Part shown: piece after piece, positions 1 through 8,900 of the stretch
Layout: each line of letters opens with the position of its first letter
How positions within the stretch are numbered: the first letter of the stretch is position 1
From: Ectocarpus siliculosus
Lineage: Eukaryota; Sar; Phaeophyceae; Ectocarpales; Ectocarpaceae
Length of the DNA stretch: 16,633 bases
Assembly (NCBI GenBank): GCA_000310025.1
Contig: FN648902.1
Coordinates: 1-16,633 of the forward strand
Direction of reading: 5' to 3'
Translations under genes and position numbers: made by a program
The notes under the pieces: model-generated
The model's database searches: none
What the model was told of the DNA's origin: nothing
The model's input: the letters and a program-made list of their open reading frames with translations, nothing else

Positions 1-203
1 TGCGTGCTTCCGGCGCAGCCAAAGAAGGTATGTTGAGTGCATTGCACCCGTGTTGGATGTTTAGGTATCGTCTGATGTCGAGCAATCAGCATACTGCTGC
101 AGGCCGCACTCATACACTCAAACACCACGGGGCTTTTGGCTTCTCGAATTTGAAGTCCTTTGTAGCACATTCTACAGCTTTGCACGACCACAAAAATGTT
201 GTT
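1..203 (-). CDS. Partial cysteine-rich zinc-finger-like fragment (runs off left edge)
   Basis: Read on the minus strand, the frame is open from 203 down to the window edge. It encodes a peptide with a paired-cysteine cluster: C-R-M-C, then 16 residues, then C-M-S-A-A-C, with further Cys in V-Q-C-T-Q-H and F-F-G-C. The C-x2-C-x16-C-x4-C spacing suggests a zinc ribbon. The C-x2-C-x14-C-x4-C cluster encoded near 3681-3755 on the other strand has similar spacing. A TGA lies just upstream (204-206), so this would be an internal or terminal exon; a minus-strand CTGTAG acceptor is possible near 175. The gene continues outside the window. I do not recognise the family. The frame is short and could be chance, but four regularly spaced cysteines argue mildly for coding. 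Confidence 0.3.
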
Positions 204-825
204 TCATTACATAGTGCGGTAACTCTCTAGACGGGCATTCAAGTTCCGCGAAGGGCATTGGATCCAATATCCAAGGGTGCACACAAGCCATCCCGCCCAC
301 GTAGGTACCCCGGGAGGGTCGAACAAAATTATCGTTTTTTCCTATTGTGGGGCCAAGGAGTTAGAGCACACTCCACGCCAAGCTTGTTGTGGGGGACTCA
401 TCGTGCGCTAGGGTTAGGGTTGACGTTTCACTCATACTTAGAGCGGGTTGGAGCTGGCGGGTTGGAGGCTCTCTTGATGTACGCACCCGTTTCGTGTGAT
501 CATGGCCTTGCGGTTCGCAAGAGAGATCTGTACAGCTCGCGCATGGGGTACCCGGACAAATAGTCAACCGGTTCCCCCTCCTACCGCCCAAAACATCCCA
601 AAGCAGAACTTGGGTACACTGGTATCGAAGACAAGTCTCATTTTTTGGGCATCCTTGCAATATCCCAAAAAACAAATGGAGTAATTTACACAAGATATTG
701 CTCTAATAATGGTGGAGGCCGACATTTCGGTGATCTCAAGTCGATATTGTTGCCTCAATAGCACGTCATAACAGCATATCACCTCCTCTTGTTTGCTTTG
801 TTCGTTCTTAAACCTGTTCCATACT
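204..825. other. No supported gene; intergenic or intronic sequence
   Basis: Only short overlapping frames occur here on both strands. None has a recognisable motif or a convincing splice context. Two TTAGGG-like units near 411-421 are too few to call a telomeric tract. Confidence 0.4.
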
Positions 826-1609
826 ATGGAGGGCGGACGCCGCATCGACGAACTTGCCACTATGGTGCTATCAAAGGTGTTACGCACGTCTTTTGAGGCT
901 CGCCACGTTGAGCCGGATGGCAACTGCTGGTGGAGGTATTTGTCGTTGAGCTTCTTCGGCAGCGATTGCTTTTGGCTGCAGCTGAAGCTTGTTTCGCTGA
1001 CCCATGCGGCTGCAAACGTAGACCAGATCTCTCTGCTCGTCCCTGAAGGCAAGATAGACCACGACATATTTGTTGAGCACTCGCAAGATGCCTACGTGGT
1101 GCACGGCGACGGAAGCATGAAATTCGTACAAGCCAACATTTGCAGAGACAAGATGGTCATGGCTTCGATCGCAAGACTGTGCAAACCCGGGGCTTTTGCG
1201 GGTGCCGTAGCATGGGTTGCGGTTTCCGAGGCATTGGGCGTTCCGGTGAACGTGATTCACCCCATGGACATTAGGGGCGAGGAAGAGGATGGACTTGAAG
1301 CTTGTCCTAGATGGCGCGGGGCAGGAGGTGGATGGGGAGGGAAATCAATGGAGTTACTCCCATCGCCCACAGACGACCCACTTGTGGCTTCTGCCTGACG
1401 CCGGAGGAAAGGCTCGTGAAGAAGTGAACATCATCATGGTGAAAAGTTCCCCGGCCCTGGACAACCCCACCGAAGAGCAACTGCAAGCTGTGGGGGAGGT
1501 GCAGTATGACACTCCAAACATCGACGATACGACCGACCATTTTGCGGCCGTTGTGGTGAAGGATGGCACCACACTGCTGTGCCCCATACATTCGATTGCT
1601 CCCCGGTAG
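826..1609 (+). CDS. OTU-like (vertnin-type) cysteine protease domain, coding frame broken
   Basis: The first half starts at ATG 826 and is open to 1398. It holds E-P-D-G-N-C-W-W-R-Y-L-S, which matches the OTU-fold nucleophile block (D-G-N-C followed by an aromatic and R/A-L-S); the Cys is residue 34 (codon 925-927). The following F-F-G-S-D and L-Q-L-K-L resemble vertnin-type OTU domains, as does the later A-L-G-V-P-V-N-V-I-H-P. The expected C-terminal part lies in the +1 frame (1289-1609): V-N-I-I-M-V-K, then T-D-H-F-A-A-V-V-V, whose His (1538-1540) is placed like the catalytic His. The two halves overlap at 1275-1300, so a one-base indel there is the simplest explanation. A short intron ending at the CCCACAG acceptor (1366-1372) is an alternative but would remove family-like residues. 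OTU proteases cleave ubiquitin-type isopeptide bonds, and OTU-like domains also occur in DNA transposons. Activity is not established. The assignment rests on motif recall, not a search. Confidence 0.5.
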
Positions 1610-1637
1610 AGAGCAGCCGACGACGCGAGTGGTAAGG

Positions 1638-1740
1638 AGGACTACGACAAGCGGGTTCTTGCATGCAAGGAACGACAGGCCGTTCGAGATCGACATACCG
1701 CTGGTGTGCAAGCCGGAAAGTGACACGGTGGCGGCTGACA
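1638..1740 (+). other. Possible short exon downstream of the OTU-like domain
   Basis: Frame 3 here reads a coding-like peptide (N-D-R-P-F-E-I-D-I-P-L-V-C-K-P-E). It can join the OTU frame in phase if a 64-bp intron from the GT at 1606 to the AG at 1668-1669 is spliced. That is very short for this window, whose other proposed introns are about 100 to 1030 bp, so a second frame break is as likely. It runs into the GGC/GGT repeat at 1755-1795. Confidence 0.2.
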
Positions 1741-1756
1741 CGACGGCTCCAAGGGC

Positions 1757-1791
1757 GGTGGCGGCGGAGGTGGTGGCGGCGGAGGTGGTGG
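1757..1791 (+). repeat. GGC/GGT-rich tandem repeat, 15-bp unit
   Basis: The unit GTGGCGGCGGAGGTG is present twice in full and continues partially. It would encode Ala/Val, Gly or Arg runs depending on frame, and a proline run on the minus strand. All long frames on both strands here are inflated by it. Confidence 0.75.
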
Positions 1792-2065
1792 TTGCGTTGT
1801 TGGCGGTGTTGGTGTGCAGGACGCCAAGCGAGAACAGCAGTTCCGCTAGAGTAAGAAGCAGCAAGGTGCAGTACGCTCGCATCCTCATCCAGATGACGGA
1901 TGGTCCGGAGAAGCAGCCACCCAGCCGTGCGACCCCGTCTTGCTGCCGCCCCTTCTGCTCCTGCTTCTCACGTTCTTTCTGGGGTGCCGCTCTGCACGAT
2001 CTGCACATCGGTCGTCGAAGGGAATCGTTGCCCGAACATACGCTGGTGTGGCGGCATTGGCTAAG

Positions 2066-2653
2066 ATGATGCTTGCAGCTTTGATGGCGGCGGTCCAGCA
2101 CCTAGCTCTAGCCTCTAGTGGTGTTGCTGTGCTGGAAGCGGTGGTGGCAGGGGCGCCAGACTTTCCTGAATCCTCGGGGTTCAACGTGTCATCGGAGGAG
2201 GAGGAATGCCAGTGGGCGGGGTATTTACAATTGGACGGAGTAGACAATGGCAGTTTTACTCGGAAGACGGAGGGAGAGACAATGTGTGAGGGCAGCTGTG
2301 TCGTTTCGAGGTTTCCGAAAAGGGGGAGGAGGAGGGGGAGGAGGAGGAGGAGGTGGGGGAGGAGGGGGCGGCGGAGGAGGAGGGGGCGGGCGCGGCGCGC
2401 CTCGCAAGGCCAAAGGAGGAAAAGACACCTGGCGCGTGATGGAGAACGTGTTGCAAGAAGGGCTGGCGCCTGGTGCCCGTGGGCCGAAGATGACGAGGTG
2501 GGTTTATTTTTGGCAGTAAATGTGAAGTCTAAGTTGAGGATGCCTTCCTTTGTTGATCGGGCAGCGATGCTGTTCAATGACATAACATTCCGCCCCGACA
2601 TAAATATTGGGATGGACCACGATGCGCGAGCCCGAGCGGTGATCAACGCGTAG
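2066..2653 (+). CDS. Arginine-rich ORF with acidic patch and weak SANT/Myb-like C-terminus
   Basis: The frame is open from about 1940, with ATG at 2066, and ends with TAG at 2651-2653 (195 codons from that ATG). The N-terminal third is Ala/Val/Leu-rich. An acidic patch S-S-E-E-E-E-C follows, then a long Arg/Gly stretch encoded by the purine-rich repeat 2318-2395. The last 60 residues look coding: W-A-E-D-D-E-V-G-L-F-L-A, then R-A-A-M-L-F and F-R-P-D. A tryptophan, a paired acidic D-D-E and a downstream R-A-x2-L-F recall SANT/Myb DNA-binding helices, but the match is loose. A competing frame (2247-2519) reads poly-Gly followed by T-W-R-V-M-E-N-V-L-Q-E-G. If that frame is real, the gene changes frame near 2490. 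The TAG sits directly before a GTGAGA donor-like sequence. The function is not recognised with confidence. Confidence 0.28.
   Translation: MMLAALMAAVQHLALASSGVAVLEAVVAGAPDFPESSGFNVSSEEEECQWAGYLQLDGVDNGSFTRKTEGETMCEGSCVVSRFPKRGRRRGRRRRRWGRRGRRRRRGRARRASQGQRRKRHLARDGERVARRAGAWCPWAEDDEVGLFLAVNVKSKLRMPSFVDRAAMLFNDITFRPDINIGMDHDARARAVINA
2318..2400 (+). repeat. G-rich polypurine tract (GGA/GGGA repeat)
   Basis: About 80 bp of nearly uninterrupted runs of two to five G separated by single A, T or C, ending in a GCGCGGCGCGCC segment. It contains well over four G3+ runs close together, so it meets the usual sequence rule for G-quadruplex potential on the plus strand. It encodes poly-Gly, poly-Arg or, on the minus strand, poly-Pro, so ORF length across it is not evidence of coding. 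Confidence 0.75.
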
Positions 2654-2802
2654 GTGAGAAGAGACACGGTGCATTTGGTTTCTCGTAACCCTGCAAGCAA
2701 ACGATGAGCATCGGCGGCAAGAAGAATGAACTGTGACGAGAAATGTGGCGCCATTGGCCGAGTTATTTCCTTTCACTGTAAATTTGCGGTGTTCGAGAGG
2801 CA

Positions 2803-5382
2803 ATGCTACGCTCCCTCTTTTCCCAGCGGTCGATTTATGTTATTTATTTGCCGCCACTCCCTCTAACGTGCACGGGCCCTACCACCGCCCCGCCCCGCCC
2901 ACCTTCAAACCAGTGGATAAACCCGAACTTTCTTGGTAGGGAAAACAGCAGGCTCGGCAGGCAGAGGCCAGGAGGACATTCCGGCGATCCTAGCTCGAAC
3001 GGTGACAGCGGCGCGAACGGTGCCGGCTGCGGACAGAGTGGGGGGGGGCGTGGTAGTGGAGCAGCCGGTATCGGCGTGGAGGGCGACGGTAGAGACGCTG
3101 ATGGAAATGGGCATGGAAACCGTGGTGGAGGCGGTGGGGCCGGGAGTGGAGGCGGGGGGGTTGACCCTTGCCAGCATGTGTCGATACTCGGCGAATGCCC
3201 TGGGTACACCTGCGAATTCGCGAACGACCTGACTCACGAGTGCCTTAGAGGCAACTGTGCGTGCATGCATTGTCATGTGTTTGTGGAGGGTCACGCGCAA
3301 AGGGAACGCGAGAAAGCTGAGGGTAGACGGGAGTGGCAAGCTGGGGGTAGGGAGGCGTCGCAGCGGCGGCGGTCACTGGAGGAGCAAGCGAGGCAGGTGA
3401 GGGTGCAGGAGTGGTTTCAGCAGCGGCAACAACAACAACAGCAACAGCACCACTCAGGCCAGAGATTTGGTGGGGCGTCAGGTGGGAGTAGGGTAGGGCC
3501 AGTCAGGGGCTCCGCGGGTGCTGTTGGGGGAGAACGTCGAGGACAAAGAGGGCGAGGGGGTGGAGGAACAGGGCGTCATGTTCATATATAGCCCCAGCCA
3601 ATGCCGGCCCACCCGGCGCCCACTGCCAGGAGGACCATTCCCGCCCCCCAAATACCCGACGGTATGAGGCCGCTTGAGCGCTGCTGGAGCTGTGGGGGGA
3701 AGAAGACGAAAAAGTACGCCGACCCTCTGATGATCTGCGCGTCAAGTACGTGTGACTCTAGAGCACGGAAAACGCTGAGGTGGATATATCGGCGCCCGGC
3801 ATGCGCCACTAGAATCACCACCCCTACGTTCGAGTGCTGTTACTGTGCTAGAACCAGAGATGCCACGGCAGCAAAGGACTGCGATTGTCACACGTGAGTC
3901 GGTATTGGGTGGGTGTTGTCGGTATTCAACAGCTGTTCGGGCTCACTGGCGGCACCTGGCTACACTCACCCCTGAATACAGGTTATCACGTGTCTTTTAC
4001 TTTGTGGGATGCAGCCGGTGCTGTTTGTCCGCAAGACGAACATCTGCCGTGTACCCTGATCCTTCACGGTCATTCATCGCTCTTTTTTCCCCCAATATTT
4101 ATGTGGCATTCGTTGTTTATCGGGTAGGGGCGATACCGACGACACCCAGATAGGGCAAGTCACGCATTATCCGTCTGTCTCGTGTGTGGGGTACCTCAAC
4201 CGCCATCATTTTATCTCTATCCCGCAGGTGCAAAGTGGAGAGGGTTAGGAAACAGAAGAAGGGGACAGCAGCGGCTCAGGGGGATGTGCAGCGGAGTGCG
4301 AGCTCGAGGATAGCCCATCGCAAGACACCAACGGATGCGTTCAGACTCCCGCGCGCTGCGAGTGACGGCGAATCTCATGTCTTTTCGGTGGCAACAACGA
4401 CAGGAAAACATCGTGTGATCGTCATCATCCGATTTGAAGAAGTACACAACAAGACCACACCTATCGTCAGCTGTACGGGGAAAGCGTGCAAATCGTGAGT
4501 GGTTCGATAGGCTCCATGTATGGTGCATGTTTTTTTGGTGAAAACGTTTGTCATTGATCATGGAGATTGCTCCTGGGGCTCCACGGGTGTACCTTGAACG
4601 GTTAGTGCATGCCGTTGCCACCCAAAACAATATTCAGAGGTCGGTTGGGGCAGTAATGACGAACTTGAAGCTTTAGTCTCCGACAGATCTTCGTACTTGT
4701 TTGGGCACAAGGGTGAGCGTGGGTATTTGGAGATTTCGCGGTATGCTATGCGGGTTTAAGATTCACCCCTAAGAGTCCTGGCGCCGTCCGAGAGGTACGA
4801 GGCAATAACGGAATCGTTCTGGTGTTCGGCGTCGTATCGTTGCATGCTACGTCACGCAGGGTCGGCGGTACATCACGGCAGGTTCTTCTAGACGGGGAAG
4901 ACACCGCTGTCGATGGCGTGTGTGAGCACGCTCACGTCGTCCTCCAAGACGGCCGGACCATTGCGGACAACATCCCGGCAGCTGAGCACGTGACCTTCGA
5001 CCCTCCAGGGGTAGTTGAGCAGGCCAAAGCAGTAGCAGCGAGCGGTCACATGGGTACCAAGGACGCGAGGGAGATAAAAAAATTGGCCGACGCTGCTACC
5101 GGTTCTGGCGTGCCGTTCGTGGTTCGCCTGGGAAACACGGAAACGTTTGCGGTGCGCCACGTTAGCCGATCTGTGCCTGGCAGCTGGGCGCACGTGCAGA
5201 CTACAGAAATCGCGCGCCCGGCAGGATCCAGCCCGCAACAATCAGCCCGAAGGAGAAGCACGGAAAATATCAAGATCCAATGCAAGGTGGATGTCGCTTT
5301 TGTGGATTCCGCATTTCGTGTGGTACCCTTGCCGGGTACTCCAAGTATACTGCTAATAACATGTGTCGAAATAGCAGTCTAG
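2803..5382 (+). CDS. Multi-exon Gly-rich, Gln-rich and cysteine-rich protein of unknown function
   Basis: Proposed exons: ATG 2803 to about 3591, about 3598-3893, 4228-4494, and 4761 to TAG 5380-5382. Exon 1 encodes a Gly/Asn/Ser-rich low-complexity region and a cysteine cluster (C-Q-H-V-S-I-L-G-E-C, then C-L-R-G-N-C-A-C-M-H-C). A charged helix and a poly-Gln run follow. Exon 2 lies in the same frame beyond a single TAG (3589-3591), which a 105-bp intron (3493-3597) could remove. It has C-W-S-C, C-A-S-S-T-C, C-C-Y-C and C-D-C-H-T-C, a second zinc-binding-like cluster. The intron 3894-4227 (GTGAGT...CGCAG) and the donor GTGAGT at 4495 keep codon phase. The acceptor of exon 4 (TTTAAG at 4755-4760) is non-standard. 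An alternative is a short last exon 4640-4676 ending in TAG. In that case 4717-5382 is a separate piece. I do not recognise the family. Paired cysteines and the adjacent transposase suggest a DNA-binding accessory protein, but that is inference. Confidence 0.42.
3422..3455 (+). repeat. CAA/CAG trinucleotide repeat (poly-Gln)
   Basis: Interrupted CAA/CAG codons encode a run of Gln ending in His-His inside exon 1 of the Cys-rich gene. It is in frame with the flanking charged helix and so is probably translated. Confidence 0.65.
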
Positions 5383-5394
5383 TCAAGAGCACAC

Positions 5395-5400
5395 AATAAA
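5395..5400 (+). promoter_or_regulatory. Candidate AATAAA poly(A) signal
   Basis: AATAAA lies 12 bp after the TAG that closes the frame at 5382, so it could end that gene. A single hexamer is weak evidence, and some algal lineages do not rely on it. Confidence 0.25.
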
Positions 5401-5958
5401 AGACCCGACATCGTACCCTCCCCCCTCCTCCCCGAAGGTCAGAAAAATATATAATTTGTCTTCATTCGAAGTAAGACAAATAGAGAGGACAACTCTCATG
5501 CGCTTTACGAGACTTTGGGTACAGGTTTCAGGTGGCGGTGCTCTCTATGGATGCAGTATGACGAACTCAACAGACTATCTGTGAGGATTTCGGGGGGATC
5601 GCAGACGCGTGTTCTCGTCCGCGTGCCCTCTCCCTTTGAGAGAGAGGTCCAAAATTAATTCGCGGGAAGGTCCCTGTCAACAATTGTGCATTGACCGGCG
5701 TGTTTGCCTTTGATTTATCCGGAAACATGCAGGCAAATAGTGGAGCTGCTTGTAGCGTGGCGCACTCCAAGCCGGAAGGACAGAAGAAGTGCCAACACAC
5801 CTTGGTGGTCGGGCTTGGCGTTTTGGGCGACCATTTCAAGAACAGCATGGGTGTGGATGGTGGCGGGAATGGGGAGGGTGGAAGAAGCGTGGAGGTTGGC
5901 ACTGGGAGAGCAGAGTGGAACCGTGGGGGGTGAGCGGAAGACGAGCTTTTCTCGGAAA
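5401..5958 (+). other. Gap between the Cys-rich gene and the transposase; possible promoter or leader
   Basis: No motif-bearing frame is evident. A TATA-like ATATATAATT lies near 5446-5455, upstream of the transposase model and with suitable orientation. Frames at 5691-5933 and 5704-5958 are open but compete with each other and show no domain. Part of frame 5704 may be an N-terminal extension of the transposase. Confidence 0.3.
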
Positions 5959-8900
5959 ATGAAGCAGCTGATGAAGATCATCGGTGTGTTAAGGTTCCCC
6001 GTCAACCCCAAGCACCATCTATCAGCAGGAGCCCGCCAGATTCTGGTCGAGGGCAGCGACATCCCTTGTCACGAGAACGTGTGCACAGCATGCCTTCGGG
6101 ACTACGTCGTTTTGGACAGACAAGAAGCGATAGCTGTAAGACAGGTGCGCCATTCCCCCCTCGTTGCCACAGTTTTTGTTTTTGTAGTGTGCACGGGGCA
6201 TTAGATTGGGTGGACGGCAGTTCGAAGCAGGTTAACAGGCAGTCGGGTAACGCAAACCACTAGTGCGAAAGATTTGCGCACTTCCAAAATCCTAGGTCAA
6301 GTAGTTCTCATGTTCCAACCGCAAGAGCCACAGAATATAGGTAAAGGAACTGATGTACAACAGATGGGGTCTATTTCTGTGCAAATTAGCTGTCATGCGA
6401 ATGAATCTTGCGTGTCAGAATTGAGTAAGTAGTGTGGGATTTGACTTTGGCTTTGCAATTGCGACCCTTCTCTTGTCTCTCAGGACAAGTACATTGTGGA
6501 CATAGTAATCGAGAAAAAGGGGTGTACATTTTGCCGCAACGTGCGAGGGGTGCCGGGCGACGAGTGGCAACAACACGGGTACTTCGTATTCGGAGAGACA
6601 GCTGTCCACATCGAGTTGCTACTGGAGGTCAGGGCGCTCGTTCGCGGTGGCACACCCATCACGACAGCATGGCGAGGTCTCTTGCAGCACCTGGAAACCG
6701 ATTTGATGTGGATGGGAGAACCAAACTGGCAACAAGGTGAATACAGGGAGGTATGCGAGTTCCTCAGTTTAGAGTCCTGGAGGACGGGTCAAGCAGTGCT
6801 GTAGCATGGTCGGGTTTCGAGCATCACCTCCTCTGTACACCATGCCCACCTTTTTCTAATATTTGGTTCGGTCCACGACCCCTTGTTGAGTCCCCGTGTC
6901 CAGGAATCTGTTTCGATGTGAATAAACGTAATGCTCCGGCACCCAAACGTGACGCGGTTCGTCTCAGAGGGGCTGAAGAAACCAAGGCTGACGACTTTCA
7001 TTGTCTTGTGTTTGCTGGTATGTTAGCTAGGCCCGACGTGTGTAGGGAATTCGATGTTGCATATTTCAAATGTAACTGTCTTCCTTAATTTCGACTTCCC
7101 TGAACCTGAACGGGCTGGATGGCACTTGCCTCTGTAACGACCCCTCCTCTGGAATCGGATGGAATCGGATGCCTTGTGTTCGTTTTTCTCCTCTTTTTTT
7201 CCGCTGCAAGGGTTTCGACGGGGATGGACGGTCTGACCCGATCACTGCCAGAAGTCTACCTCGCTTTCGAGGCTCTCACGGATCATCGGTTCGAGTTTTC
7301 CAGCGTAGCCGCGGGGTATTTCCCTCTGATAACATCTTGCGATGGCTGCAATAAGCTGGCGACCAACAACATGACACTGGAGAGGTTCCTGGCTCAGCGA
7401 GAAAAACAAGTGATTGACATGGACCTAACGGGTTGTTGGCTTACGCTGAGCATGCTTTCGCCCATGGTTTTCTCGAAGCGGCTGCAGTTCGTGTACACGA
7501 CACCGATAACGTTCTGCCGGCACAACCGAAAGTCGAACATATTTGTTCTTGCGGCAAGAGCGGCCGTCGGGAGAAACCAAGACTTGGAGGGATTGGACTA
7601 CAACGAGCTCATCGCTTGGGTGAGGGAATCAGCGGAATCGACACTGGCGGCCCTGAATGGCGCGACAATGGACAGATTGAAGGCCCTCTACAAGAGATGC
7701 TTGCGGGAGAATGGGAAGAAGACTACTGTTCAGTGAGTACTGTATGTTGTGCTCCAAGCTGGTTTTCGGCCTTTTATGGAGCGGGATGGTACGGAATACA
7801 CTGAAGCCAGCAGGTATCGAACTGTACATGGGCACGTTTTGGCGTAGAGATGTCTGTTTTCGAGGAGATACGGCAGTGCCGGCATTTGAGACCGATTTTA
7901 GATGACCGGTCAGAAATGTTGAGTGCGGCAATGAATCCGGAAGTTTTTTGCACATACGTCATGCCCGTGAAGCAGTGACTGTACCCAGTCAAAAGTAAGT
8001 AGAAGCAGTTTACATTCCAAGATTAAAAAACATGTCATGTATGTATGCTGAATGAAAGGCACGGGAAAAAATAGGCGCCGGACATCGGCCTCGAACCGAT
8101 GTCTTCTAATTTGAATCCCGGACCGTGTACACGAGGTCTTGTATATCCGGTTTATACCAACACGGATTCCGACGTGACATACGCACTTCTATACCTGCAA
8201 CGTTGACAGACATTTTCCGTGATTGTTTTTTTATAGCGCGCAAGTAGATACACATCAACTTATCATCATATTGCCCCACGGAAAAAATCCGAGGCGACAA
8301 TTATGGAGAAGTTGTTTTTAGTTTTAGTTTCCATGCTACGGTTGTTCTGCTGCGGTCCACACCAAAGCGGGTCGGAAATCATCCCACCGCCGCAGTGTAA
8401 TACTCCTGAAAGGAGGGCTTTCCAAACAACATACCAATTTTACTGTTGGGGCGCCGTATGTGTTGAGTAATTGCGGTTTTGGTGGGGCGAAGTGCCTTCT
8501 GCGGTAGTGATAATAGGGCCGTAACTTTCTTCAGAAGACGAAGCAACAGCTTCCGATGCGCTCATTCGAACGCTGCGAAGAGAGCATCCTCACGAATACT
8601 GTGGATCCACTCGATTATTTGGTGTGCGTGTTTTTTCACTCTCGACCCCTAATACCGGTCTTACATGCCGTCACTGGGCCGGGAACATCTACTCCTGAGA
8701 TGCCTGACTGAAGCTTAGCCATGCTGCCGTCTTTTGTGTCCCTCTTGCCGTACACCCGACACCAGGCCCGAAACTGTACCCTTGATACGGGACCTGTTCA
8801 CGAGGCTCTACGAGAAGGCCCTCAAAGACACTGGCGGCAGCGTGGAATGCTCCAAGGCGCTGATGGGTCAGGGCTCTTCTGCGACGACTGGTGTTCAGGG

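Noticed and set aside
410-422. TTAGGG-like telomeric repeat
   Set aside because: Only about two units occur, without extension; too short to mean anything.
1940-2020. Signal-peptide-like hydrophobic start (Leu run) of the Arg-rich ORF
   Set aside because: It has no ATG at its start, and the Leu run arises from CTG/CTC-rich sequence; ATG 2066 is the first in-frame start.
1885-2754. Minus-strand 289-aa frame
   Set aside because: Its length comes from proline/leucine runs encoded by the complement of the G-rich repeat; no motif outside that.
4640-4676. Short terminal exon closing the Cys-rich gene
   Set aside because: It is phase-compatible and ends in TAG, but it is only 12 codons, so I keep it only as an alternative to the 4761-5382 exon.
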